Shown here one piece after another: positions 36,001 through 47,689 of a stretch of 64,000 nucleotides of DNA; within the stretch, counting starts at the first letter, position 1; each line of letters opens with the position of its first letter. The position numbers and the translations under genes were made by a program. The stretch covers positions 608,570 to 672,569 of the forward strand of contig MNCI01004590.1 of assembly GCA_015680685.1 (NCBI GenBank), given 5' to 3'. The stretch is from Gnetum montanum. Taxonomy: Eukaryota; Streptophyta; Gnetopsida; Gnetales; Gnetaceae. The notes beneath the pieces were generated by a model. It made no database searches. It saw only the letters and a program-made list of their open reading frames with translations, and was not told where the DNA came from.

Positions 36001-38226
36001 TATAGTACTCAAGAGGGTAGTAGTGGTGTTGGAATGAGGCATGGCTTGAAGAGTCACACAAAGAAATGGGCTACTAAATATAGTACCTATATGGATCTAG
36101 CTATCAGTAAGGGTATTTCTACCTTGATGGTGACATCCCCCACGACTGTGGATGCTACCACTACTAGCACTACTCATGAGGTTGAGGTGGAGCTCCACCT
36201 AGATAATAAGCTTGTTGGTGGAACTACCTGTACTTACCTTGAGGATAAGGCAACCTCCTAGGTGCTTACCTTTTTTCCAATCTAGGATTTAGTGTGTACA
36301 CCCAAGATTCTTGAAAGTGTGACATAATTGGGCAACTTCCCTTAGGATGTTCATATCGAAAGATGTCACACCTGCCATCATCATCTATTTTAGATTCAAC
36401 AACCTCCTCAATGATAGCAACTCTACCCTTACCCCTTTGATGAGCATGTTTAGCTTTTTTCATTCTCATTTGATCATGACCACTATCTTTCTCTTTGGAC
36501 TCTTTAGTAATTCTAAGAGCAATTTGAAATTTCTCATTCAAATAATCTCACATTTTGTCCACCTTAGCTAATATTTCAGAAATAGATTTTTGGATCAGCA
36601 AGGTCTTAAGTTGCACCACTTCATCAAGTGATGCCTCCTCCTCATTGTCACAAAATCAAACATTCCTTTTTTAGATGGAAGGATCCCAATTGTACTCCTC
36701 TACACTTCCTCTCTTCCTCAACTTGCCTTCTTCTTTGATTACCTACTTAATCAACCTATGGATTTGATGGACCCTTATTTTTTAAAGTCTCCCTTAGGCA
36801 TAGGGCTTAGAAGTTCTTGTTTTTGTTTGAAGCCCATATATGATATGGCAAAGCTATTCCCTCTGAGAAAAGTCATGGCCTAGGCACTTGTGCAACAGAG
36901 AGTAATATTTGCCCATGGTTGTATCTAAGGATTCATGTGTTTTTTGTCTTCACCCTTGGATCTTCTTCTTGAGATTAGACACTAGGAAGTACATCTAATA
37001 CTTGTCATTGAATAGTTCAACAATCATACTCCATCATTTGATTGATTCTAGTTCTAAGAACCGATACTAACTTTCAGCCTCCTTAGTGATTGTCCTTGGG
37101 AATAGCTCTAGCTTTTACAATTCATTTTCAACCTTCTTCAAGGCACAAGCATCATGAAAGTCTTGAAGATGACTTTGTGGATCCAAGTTTTATCCTCCTT
37201 TAAACTTTGGAATATTGTTCATAGCCAGACATTTAATTCTACTATCTTTCACATGCCTTATTGGAATTCTCATGACCTCTACAATGTTTAACATGTTCCT
37301 GGTTGCAAGCAAAGGCTTATCATAGTCATGGTGGTCTTTGTGGTCATCATGTCTATGATGCCCTCTAACATCCCTTCATTCATGGTGGTGGGCCTCCCTT
37401 GATTTCTCATGCCTTTGATCTCTACTATTCTAGCAAGCTTTGCAATCATCTCTATCTCGCCTATCACCTCCATCATGGTCACATCCTTTGCAGCTTCAAT
37501 AGAAGCTAGAGGATGGTAAATATAAGTACATTGAAGGTAAAGAGGAAGGAGAGCCAACACCAACATGTTTCCTTCTACTCCCTCTTGTTATGACATGGCC
37601 ATATTCACCATGTCTATCTCTCTCTTGGTACCTTTCCTAGTTCTTGCCTTGACTACCTCCTTTGGAGCCTCCATGGTCATGGGATCCATTCTTTCATGAA
37701 CTAGGATTATTTATAGTGAATTGTAAATTTTGGTTAGGGACTCCTTCATCAAAGAAGAAGGGATGAGAGTCAGTGTTTTGAGAATCACTAGAGAAGGAAT
37801 CCTTACCTTTCTTCTGGCCCAGCAGGAACAAAGGATTTGTGAACTATTTCCCCTTTAATGACTTGTAGTGCATCTCCTATTACTGATCTTTCTTGCATTG
37901 TGTGTTAGTGGGATGATAATCTTAATAGTCATGGTCCCACATAACATACTCAACATTGAGCCCTAGATGCCCAATTTCGTGAGAGTTTGGAGTAGCATCA
38001 TAGGAGTTGATCGATTGAGCTACAACACAATGTTGCCCTTCATGTCCCTACACTATAGTTATTCATCATGATGTAGTATGAAGGTGAAGTCTAGCACATA
38101 CTCATGAAGATGAGCATATACCACTCTATATTGTTGTGGCACTGGTGGTTTTAATTCGTCACACCTTTGTTGATTGGATCCACCTTCATACGACAATGAG
38201 AAATCTCCCCTATGAGAAGAAGCCAT
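33082..38226 (-). pseudogene. Gag-pol pseudogene of element B up to the integrase zinc domain
   Basis: Gag starts at ATG 38226 (MASSHRGDFS) and keeps PQQYRVVYAHLHEYV near 38090; a knuckle CDIFRYEHPKGSCP lies near 36350 (C-x2-F-x3-H-x4-C, second Cys lost). Protease at about 35730-35240: ESCKAFLDLDSRVNL, where the family has DLGAS, then GWSYPTNFLVIYIDNYKGEF and PTIVGRA. RT at about 34650-33900 with FMDD at 34247-34236 and TLATIEVS. RNase H near 33710-33480 (KELMIVVYALEKF, IDHSAILFLVN). Integrase zinc domain at 33280-33082: HKGTYGGHYARRHM then GYYWPTLIRDA, continued at 20499. Stops and frameshifts throughout. It is more complete than A. Confidence 0.9.
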
Positions 38227-38357
38227 ATTAGATTGGAAGCAAAATAGTGTGCTCTAATTGTTATTATTATTTTTCTTAATAATGTTAACTTTATGATTTT
38301 TTACAACCTCATTGAATAGTTTCACTAACTCCTAGATAGTGCATGTAGCTAACTAAA

Positions 38358-38376
38358 GTCCCTGACAATGGTGCCA
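38358..38376 (-). other. Primer binding site of element B, tRNA-Asp-like
   Basis: On the minus strand TGGCACCATTGTCAGGGAC, one base after the LTR end; the same site as in element A with two differences. Confidence 0.8.
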
Positions 38377-38377
38377 A

Positions 38378-39269
38378 TGATGAGTAATGAGCAATCCCTA
38401 CACCCAACCATACAAATCACTAGCATTCACTAAGTGATCTAGTAGAGTTCCATAGAATTTAGCTCTCTAAGTACATTAGTCCTAGGTAGTGAATCTAATA
38501 TACATGATTGTTGTCTTCTTAGTTTCACTTGTGAAGTGCAAGGATATGGTTAACTGTCACTAAGGCACATGATTTTTATCATTTTGATGCTTTTTACTTA
38601 AGTTTCCTAAGTGTTGGAAATAAAGTAAATTTAATATTTAATTAATCTAATTGATCTAATAACGAACTAACATGTAGCTAATCCTAACATAAGCATCTGT
38701 TCCCACTTTACATATACATCTTGAACACATTGCAATGCTACTTGGTTACCAAGCATTAACGTATGCCCAAAGTGGTCGTACTTATGTGCATTATCTAATT
38801 ACTATTCATTAATTACTTAAATGCATGAAGGTAATTTACATTAATACTAAATGCATAAAGTAAGCATTAAAACTACTCGAAGTGCTGCAAGGTTTGATCA
38901 AGAAAGCTAGTCTTTATTACTATTCACACTGAGGTACTCAGGTACATCATTGCTTGAATAAAGATTCATACACTTCTTAACTCCTACTATGGGTACTTAG
39001 AAAATATTCTAACTCTAGAAGAAATAAACTAAAAGATTTTCTCTAGCAACTAATGGAAAGATACAATAAATGTGGTGGGCGTATGCACACTTATAGCCAA
39101 CATAGTATGCCACGTTCATGGGATCTCATCAATGGGGCAAACCCTATGTTGACGAGATCCCGTTGATGGGATCCCATTAACAAGGCAAACCCTACATTGA
39201 CGGGATCCCATTGATGGGGTCATGTCAATGAAATCTCATCGTTGCAACCCAACAATGCATGATTCAGCA
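38378..39269 (-). repeat. 5' LTR of element B (892 bp)
   Basis: On the minus strand starts TGCTGAATCATG and ends ATTACTCATCA. R-U5 is alignable with the element A LTR, but the U3 is different: 39100-39240 has repeats of words such as GGGATCCCATTAA and GATCCCGTTGATGGGATCCC. TATA-like CTATAAGTG on the minus strand near 39089-39097. TSD CTATG follows at 39270-39274. Confidence 0.9.
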
Positions 39270-39735
39270 CTATGTAACTACAATTATGGTCATGGACTTT
39301 CTTGTGATGTTTGACATTTATGATGTTGCATTTTGACTGGTTTAGCACTGCTTCTTGGTCATAAATTTTGAACTATTTTTTCTATTTTATATTTCTCTAC
39401 ATCTTATATTTTTATGTAAGAAAGGCTATAAGTTAAAAAAATAGTAAAAGATAAGGCTACAATGTAAAACTTAACAATGTAATGTAATAAGATGAAATTT
39501 TAGACTAGGCATAACTGTAAAAATAAAAATCACTCATCATTTATATGCAAGGGAAAGAAAGATAGGCCATATATTTACCAGTTTAAGCCCTAGAAAGCTA
39601 TGGATTCACTAGTTTTATGCCCTAAAAGGTCAATGTTATTCTAGTTTTAGGCCCTGGCAAGCCATGGTTTCACTAGTTTGAGGCCCTGGTAGGTCGTAGC
39701 TATACTACACCCTGGTAGGTTATGGTATTAGTTGT
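39270..39735 (-). other. T1 3' noncoding region, proximal part
   Basis: On the minus strand, directly after the protease stop: at least four copies of a word like CCAGGGCCTAAAACTAG (39590-39735), the same motif family as the 29 bp array of T2. Otherwise AT-rich, no gene. Confidence 0.75.
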
Positions 39736-41010
39736 CTAGTAAGCATGGGATACTATTGAAAGAAAATAAAAGAATAAAATAAACATTGAAATATGATATA
39801 ATGCTATAAAAGTAAATAAACAATCATTGACAAAAGAAGGGATAAGATCTCTATTATGAATTTGTTGTTTGATCTTCAATAAATCACAAAATTCATTTTG
39901 CATGATTCTATGTTCACCATTCTTCTCATTTGATATGGAAAGCAGTAGGCATGCTTGTTTATTATTTAGCATTATAGAGTTCGCAATTTTAGTGTTGTTG
40001 TTGTTGTTGTTGTTGGCCCTAGGTTGAGGGTTGAGAGTTTCATCTTGAAACTCCATTTCTAATCCTTGTTCAATGTTGACATTGTTCACAAATGGTAGAA
40101 CCATGTTATTTCCATGAATTATGATTTTACCATCCTCATATGGCAAGTGAATCTCCTAGTATATAGAATATGAGACAACTCTAAGCTCTACTAACCATGG
40201 CATTTCCAAGATTCAGTTAAAACTAGGTGTTTCTTCAACCACTAGGAAATTAGTAGACATGGGAAATTATTCCCCAGCTACAAATTCTAATAAGATAGAA
40301 CCTTGTATGGCTACCAGTAACCCATTGATTCACTTGAGTATGGATGTAGAAGTCTCTTGTATGTTTTCAATTTTTCCTAATCATTCAACAATGGTAAAAG
40401 GTATTATGTTGGTTGTTACCACATCATCCACATGAACATGATGAACCTTATACTTGTCAACATGTATGGTAATGAGGAGAGAAGCAGATATCACTTCTTC
40501 ATTTAATCTTCACTTTGCTTTCATGAAAGGTGATCATGGTTTGATGCTTGTCTTTTCTAAGAAGAGTTTGTTCAATGATATAGTAAATGGATTCTTTGTT
40601 AGTAGGCATGTCTTCACTCACAAGAATAGAGTCAACATTTGAACTAGTGCATCTCTATGAGCAGTGGGTGTCATGACTAGCTCATATAGGTTCAATGATG
40701 TGTTCTTTTGGTTCAAGGACCATTTGACTTGTTTCATTGTTACAAAGAAATTCTTTTCATTGGTGTATGATTTTTCAGCATTAGTAGTCTTAATTTCCTC
40801 CATTCCTCCTAGAATTTTAGGCTCATGTTTTAATGTATGTTTTTTAGATCCCTTCCTCATTTTTAGTTTGTGACTCTCTCTTGGTTAACTCATTGATATA
40901 GTTTGTGTAATGGAGTTCATAGGTAGGGCTACTCTTGATGTAGGCTTCAATATGCTAACTTGATTCAAAGCCTTCTATTGTTGGCCATCTTTAGTGAATT
41001 TAGTTGATGG
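39736..41010 (-). pseudogene. T1 aspartic protease and C-terminal tail
   Basis: On the minus strand from the T2 junction at 41010. NTSLNLYELVMTPTAHRDAL (near 40660-40720) precedes the protease. The active-site region reads VHVDDVVTTNIIPF near 40405-40440, where T2 has VHVDDGATMNVIPY, so the catalytic D-x-G is lost. LPYEDGKIIIHGNN follows near 40146, then an Asn run and a hydrophobic tail (SFVNDCLFTFIALYHISMFI) to the stop at 39736. The last 136 codons are open. The tail is shared with T2, so this is the natural end of the gene; no RT follows. Gag-protease cleavage is the expected role of the family. Confidence 0.8.
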
Positions 41011-42451
41011 TGAAACACCACCAAATTTGCATGCTAAAACCTTTGTAATTTCATCCCATGAAACCCAAGACAATGCTTTGTTGTAAATGTGAAGGTTGTA
41101 ATCCATAAAGGGAAAATCTCACATATTTCATACTTTTGGGATTGAAAAATGCTTCTTAAGTGACCAAAGCCTCATTCCCTAAGTGACAAAGTCACCTAGC
41201 ATCTATATTTGGGCTTGGGGGGGTCAAAAATGCATTTTGGAATTCCAAAAATGTAAATTTGATGGGTTTTATGGGGAGTATACTTTTCTCTACACTGACA
41301 CATCCCCTACAGGGGGTAAGCTAGCAAGGAGACTTCAAGGCCATCATGGAGGAGTGCAAGGGGGTAGAACTCACCTACCCCTAGCATGGAAAAGGGGGTA
41401 ACCCAGCTTGCAGGGGTTGACCTTCACCCCCATCATTGACTTCCAATCCCCCTTCAATTTTGATACTCTTTCACCCCCTTCCCCTTCCCGGGACCCCCAC
41501 CCCCTTCCCCAAGGGGGGAGGGGCAGCCAACTAGGAGAGAGGGGGTCAAATAGCCTAGATGCATGGGGTAGATCTTACCTAGCCCCCCTTAAACATGGCA
41601 ACTAATTTTCAGCAATTCAATAGCAAATTTGCAGCCAATCAATCAGCAATTTAGCAACCAATTTTCAGCCAATCATGTTAGTCAATTGCAGCCAATTTTC
41701 AACCCAAATCATGGCCATAACGCTATAAAAACCACACCTTGGCACTATGTCAAGGTTCAAATTTTTGGCATTTTAGTGTCCTTGGCATTTTGGCATCTAG
41801 GAGCTCTTGCTTCCTTGGAAAAAAAACGTAGCTCCTTAGTGCCTAGCAACATGGACCTCCTACAACTTGTTACCCCCTATTACTTCCCACTTTGGATCTG
41901 TGAGCTTTGGGTGTCAATGTTACCACCCCTTGGCATCACCAAATCCCAACGTGGTGCACTTTGTCCATCCCAATCCTTCACATTTTCATAGCCCCTAGCA
42001 TCAAACAATGTTACAAATCTAAGGAGAAGACAAAGGAGGTTTGATAACATTAAGGGTGGTAGAGATACTAGATCATGGAGTTGATTGTGCCTTCAATGAA
42101 CTTTAAACCCCCACCCAAGTGAACCCCCTTTTGCTTCCCTCTTGGACATCAATTTTATACACATCTTTGAACTCATTCTTTATTCATTTAATGCAATTTA
42201 TGATTTTAAATTTTGTACAATTTCATATATAATTTTAATATTTTAGTGCATCATTTTATAGATTCACATATATTTACACTTTTGTTATGCCCCCATTTTG
42301 CACCCCACCTAAGTCCCTAGGTGATCTATTGAATCATCTAGGGCACCCTGAATTCCATTTTTTCTTATAGAGGTCCTCAAGGATTCAAGGTTGTGGCTAC
42401 CTACGACTAAGGATCATTGGTTTCTTCCAACAACTGAGATTTTCTATCACA
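41011..42451 (+). repeat. 5' LTR of T2
   Basis: Starts TGAAACACCACC and aligns along its length with 54597-56002. TATA-like GCTATAAAAACC near 41730. The right end is placed at ATCACA by comparison with T1 and may be off by about four bases. Confidence 0.88.
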
Positions 42452-42460
42452 ATAGTTTCT

Positions 42461-42479
42461 TGGCACTAGAATGAGAGCC
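42461..42479 (+). other. Primer binding site of T2
   Basis: TGGCACTAGAATGAGAGCC, nine bases after the LTR, equivalent to TGGTGTTAGAAGGAGGGC of T1 and TGGTGTTATAAGGAGAACC of D. The likely original is TGGCGCTAGAAGGAGGGCC; tRNA not assigned. Confidence 0.7.
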
Positions 42480-43696
42480 TCTACCTAGTTTCTATAGCCA
42501 AATATGATTGCCCCCATAGCCAACATTGCCTACCTGCTGGAAATTTTTGATTTTTGTAGCAAAAAACCTTGAAGCCCCTTCAAAAATCCAATGCTACCAT
42601 TCAACCCCCTATAGTAGAAACCCCAGTGTTGAAGTTGTGAATGGTTGGATGTTTATTTTTCCAACATTTTCTATGAATTTCAATAGCCAAAACCAAGGTT
42701 GAACACCTACATACCAACGTTCTACCTTGGCAATAATTCTCACAATAAAACCAATGTTGCCATAATTAACAATCAAAAGTACTTTCGTGCTTTCTTTTGT
42801 GGTTGAATTTTGGTAGTTTCTAAAATCATTTTGAGAAAGTTTTAGGTCTCTATTTTGGCTATCTCACTTTCCCCACTTTCACCAACATTGGTTTTAGAAG
42901 GTGTGATATCCCTCCATCTCACCCCCTCTTGCCCTCCCTACCACACTTGGGGGTGTGACAACTAGGAGGCAAACATGGGTGAAGTGTGACCCCAACATTC
43001 TTAGCTTGCCATTTTTTGATAAAAAGGGTGTTCCACACACCCCATCCCCACTTACTACTTGTAGTAAGTAATCTATTTTTGACCATTTTTACCTATTTCC
43101 ACAAAATTTAAACTTTATAGCAATTCTAATTGCCAAAATTTACATTCTTTTCTCCATCCCTTTAATAGCTTTCATCCCCTTTTTACTAATGTTGGCTTTG
43201 TAAGATGTGAGACTCCCCCATCTCACCCCCTCTTTTCCCCTTGCCACACCTAGGGATGTGATGACTAGGAAGCCAACGTGGACATCAAGGAGTGTGATAG
43301 CTAGGAAGTTAGTGTGGGTAAAAGTTTAATACCACCTTTTCACCTTTCTATTTTTAGTAAAGGGATAAACCCTTGTCCCCTCTCCGGCCCCATGGCACAC
43401 CGTGCCACACCTCTTCCCCCCCTCCCCCCCCCCCCCCCCCCTTGCAACAACCCCCACTTACCACTTATAGTAAGTGGCTTGCTTTCGTCATTTTTATCAT
43501 TTTTGACCTTTTTTTATATCTAGAAAGCCAAGAGTCGGTCAAGTGTGATACCCCCTTTTGTAACCACTTACTATTTATAGTAACATGTTTTTAGCTATTT
43601 TTTACTTCTTTCAACCATTTTTAAAATTCCACTTACTAAAATTTTCACTTTGTCTACCTTTTGCAACCTTTTCAAGCCATTTTCACCATCATAACC
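42480..43696 (+). other. T2 leader with degenerate repeats and a poly-C run
   Basis: No gene. Three diverged units, each with CCATCTCACCCCCTCTT-like words (42915, 43215) or a hairpin-forming word such as ACTTACTACTTGTAGTAAGT (43049-43068), CTTACCACTTATAGTAAG (near 43457) and CTTACTATTTATAGTAAC (near 43567). A run of about 26 C lies at 43416-43441. Confidence 0.6.
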
Positions 43697-46600
43697 ATGT
43701 CTTTCAACCAATCGATTGTACTACATTCAAGATGTAGTTTGTCTCTATGAGCCAAAAGACCCTATAGTCATAAAATAAAGGCAATCGCTTAGGCAAAGGA
43801 GCAAGAGCCCAGATTTCATAGTTATCAATGAGGAATTCTACAACTTCCTCTATGCTAAGATGCAAGCCAATTTATTAATATCATGCTTCGAATCTAATGC
43901 TAAGTGTCAATTTGAAATTATATGTCAAGATGGAAAAGAATACATCCCATCCCCCTATGACCAACTTCCCCTCACTGACTTCTATGCACAAATTCTTACA
44001 CAACCCATAGAGGTTCATGAGTTTAGTGGGGAATTAGTTTAGAGGATCATCAAAGAGAGGAAGATGAGTTTGACATTGAACAAGAGCCAGACACCTTCAT
44101 TGGAAGTCTTTTTCAAACTCCAACTCCCTAAACAACCACATCTAGCTTCACATCTCTTACCTCACCAAGGGGACAAGTGTCCAAACCCAACTCTCCTTCT
44201 ATGCATCCTACCATGTTTGGGTCCACACTCATCATCACCACACACTAGACACAACCCATGTCCCAACCCACTTCCATATTCTCATCGGTTCCCTTTGCCA
44301 CACAACCTCATTTCATTCATCCAAACACAATGATGTCTACATCATTAGCTCCCTTTGCCATGCCAACAGGACCCTCATTGGGACCCCAAGTAACATAAGC
44401 ATCTCATATCCCATTTTTCCTCTTTGTGCCTCAAATTCCAACACAAACATCCTTTTCCTTGTTTAGTCCACCTATAACCACCATAACCCAGCCTCTCCCT
44501 TCAATACAGTATCCTATAGTGAGGCCACAAGCCTCTCAACCTCAAGCCTCACAACTTCCTCAACTATTAACACAGGAATTATAATCCATGGGGATGCCTC
44601 AAGCCTTGGATCAAGCTTTTCAAATGATCCAAGACCTTAACGAGGAGCTACAAAAACTCAAAGCCAACACAACTCAAACTATCAAGGTTCTAGATTTCTA
44701 TCACAATGATCCTATAAGCCCTACAGTGTCTCAAATAACCTTGCCTACAAGCATTCCTATTTCAAACTTCACCAAATACAATGGTGAAGGAGATCCCAAT
44801 GCACATCTAGTAACCTTTCAATCTAAGTGCCTCTTCTTGCAACCTTGGCCTCATACAGTATTGAGAATGTTTCCCATGTCTCTCAAGGGCAAGGCTCTAG
44901 ATTGGTATTGAACCTTACCTAGAGCTTTCATCTCTTCCCTTGAAGACCTAATTAGCCAATTTGTCAACCACTTTAGATACAATTTGAAGCTATATTCCAC
45001 ATTAGACCAATGGATGAAGGTGAGGCAGGGGCCACTTGAACTAATCAAAAGGTTCATTCAAAAGTGGAAATCAATGCTTAACAAGATCCCAAAGCCTATT
45101 GTTGAAATCCACCTCTTGGCCATCTACAAGTGAACAATAAATAACTTCATCAAGTCAAAGTTGTATTACCTAAAGCCTTGGTCACTAAGCCAAGCCTTCT
45201 CACAAACTAAGAACATTGAGAAGGCAGTTGAGGGAAGCAATGATCTAGCCTATGTGGCCTATAAAAACCAACATGCAACAAGGAATAGGGATAATACTAA
45301 AGAACATGCAACCATGGCCATAGTAGCAAAAGATCTAAAATAGGCATACAAGAGGAGATCACCACCATGTAACACATCCCCTAACTCATCACAACCATCC
45401 ACTTCCTACACTCCAAATCAACCAAGATCAAACTTTGGCTAGAAGGATCAATCTCAATACACTAGGTTACCTATGAAGTGCTCTAAGCTTCTAGAACAAT
45501 TGCTTGAAGACAATTGTATACAACATAAGCAACTATCTAAAGAGGCTCATAAGAGGCATGATCATCTTTGTGACATAGCTAGAGACCCGACAATAACTAC
45601 CAAAGATAATTGAAGTACTTTAGACTGGACAAGTATTGCCATTATCATCAAATGGCTTTTCATGATAATGATTTTTGCCTAGCATTAAAGGATCACCTCT
45701 AAAAGATGATAAAATATGGAGAGTTGGTGGTGAATGAGCCCAACTCTCCAAGTGCTAACAACACAACCTATACTGTGGCCTCATTCATGGAAGCCAAACA
45801 CTCTAATCCCCCTAAGGAACCATTTATCATTAAAGTACCATCATGATCCCAAAGCACAAATTTGAGAGAGCCTTTTTTCATATAGATACTGCCTTCTTCA
45901 GTCCCTAAGGAGCCTTTTATTATATGTGTCTCCCCTTCAAAGACTTCAACATCACAACATAATCACCAAGTTGCTAGTCCTCCAAAGCCTAGGAAGCCAT
46001 TTGTTATCTGAGTTCCTCCATCTTCAACGAATAAGCCTACAACAACCCATGACCAAAGCCCACTAATAGTGATCCACAACTCAGAGGCTACCAAGAGATC
46101 ATCACCCCAACGGCAACAAAAGCAACCTATCGCTAAATCAACAAATAAGCCCACTAAAGGTAATCAACCAAGACCAACTACATCCATGGACAAGGGGCCC
46201 AAGGCACATGGGCCAAAACTAAAGCCACAAACTCTAGGAAGAATGGAGGAATTTAGGATCACTAAGGCCAAAACATCACAAGCCAAGGGAAGGAGTTTTT
46301 TTTGTAATCATGGACCCAGCCAAACAATCCATTAAGAAAAAGAACACATCACTAAGCCTATACAACCTGGTCATGACCTCTCCTATGCATAACGATGCAC
46401 TAGCTCAAGTGTTGACCTCTATCCCTATGAGTAGATACATGCTAACCAACAAGGAATCAATCCACTCTATCATTGAGCAAGCTTTACTTAGGGAAAATGG
46501 TCATCAACCAAGGCTTAACTTTCATGATAGTGATGTGAAAATTGACTTTAGAAAGGGAGAAGTGCTATCTTCTCCTCTCTTTATCACTATACATGTTGGC

Positions 46601-47323
46601 ATATACAAAGTTCACTGTGTTCATGTGGATGATGGTGCAACCATGAATGTCATACCATATTCCATTGTTGATAAGTTAGGCTTAACCAAAAATATTTAGG
46701 AGACCACCACCTCAACACTCAAGTCATTTACTAGCTCACAAGTAGCCATGCGAGGTTCCATCACTTTTGATTTTGTACTTGGAGAGCAATTTTCCACATC
46801 CATCAACCTCCTAGTATTCAAAGAGACACCTGGCTTTAACTTGATCCTACAGAGATCATGGTTGGTGAAGCTTCAAGAAATTTCATCTCCTATACATTAG
46901 GCGATTTACTTGCCATATGAGGATGGGGAGATTCTGATCCATGGGGATAATGTATCATTCCCCTCAGTTAACTATGTCAATATTGATTAAGGCTTAGAGG
47001 TGGAGTTTCAAGAGGAAACTTCCAACACTTAGACTGGGGCCAACAATAATGAGAACAACAACAATGCAAACAACTCCAGCTCTATGATAAGAAGTAATTA
47101 ATGAAAATTCCTATCAATTTCCACTACAAACAAGTAGCATGATGAGAGTGCAATCATGCAAAGAAAACCCTTTAACTTATCAAAGGTCAAGCAACAAATG
47201 CATTATAGATGTATTATCCCTTCCTTTGCTAATAGAATCTTATTCACCTTTGCAAACTTGTACCATGTTTCATGATTTATGTTGTCCTTCTACAATCTTT
47301 TGATACTAGTGAATACTTGCTAA
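43697..47323 (+). pseudogene. T2 Gag-protease pseudogene with C-terminal tail
   Basis: ATG 43697 (MSFNQS) matches the T1 start at 58356. N-terminal region: INEEFYNFLYAKM and CQDGKEYIPSPYDQLPL (43820-43990). Gag core 44765-45150: TKYNGEGDPNAHLVTFQSKC, MSLKGKALDWY, ISQFVNHFRYNL, ELIKRFIQKWKSML. A metal-binding-like motif YCHYHQMAFHDNDFC near 45630-45670. Protease: VHVDDGATMNVIPYSIVDKL from 46622, with catalytic D-D-G-A at 46628-46639, then LILQRSWL and LPYEDGEILIHGD. Then an Asn-rich linker, IIPSFANRILFTFANLYHVS and the stop at 47321-47323. Several stops and frame shifts before 46310; the protease-tail part stays in one frame with stops. No RT, RNase H or integrase follow. Confidence 0.87.
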
Positions 47324-47334
47324 GTAGGTATGGC

Positions 47335-47430
47335 AACACGACCCACCAAGGCCTAAAACTAGTAAATCTATGTCCTACCAAGGCCTAAAACTAGTGATGT
47401 AATGGCCCACTAAGGCCTAAAACTAGCATC
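47335..47430 (+). repeat. Three copies of the CCAAGGCCTAAAACTAG motif
   Basis: Directly after the protease stop, at the same place as in T1 (39590-39735). Same motif as the 29 bp array at 53227-53668; single copies also at 52255 and 52515. Confidence 0.8.
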
Positions 47431-47689
47431 CAAATAAGCCTTGGAATGGGGTTCAAGCATCAACCATGACCAACACACACCTCCTACCATCCACAATCAT
47501 AAAACCTCATCCCACATTGTTGAATCCCCCCTCCATGCTCTCCAATGTGGGGCCAACATGGAAGCTTAGGGGGTATAACATAAAAATCCTATTCCTAACT
47601 TCTAGTGATCATAGTTCTTACATTAACAACCTTGGTGCCCCTCCATGACCTCCAGTGGTTGATAAACCCCTTAGTTCTTACCCCTTGGT

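Larger units (their letters stand above)
16497..39269 (-). mobile_element. Element B: Ty3/gypsy LTR retrotransposon with tRNA-Asp-like primer site, minus strand
   Basis: TSD CTATG at 16492-16496 and 39270-39274. On the minus strand: 5' LTR 39269-38378, primer site 38376-38358, gag-pol 38226-33082, [element A inserted], rest of integrase 20499-19860, 3' noncoding region with tract, and 3' LTR 17112-16497. Order protease-RT-RNase H-integrase is that of Ty3/gypsy; no chromodomain was seen. The primer site suggests the Athila side of the family (inference). Inserted in the T1 3' noncoding region. Confidence 0.9.
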
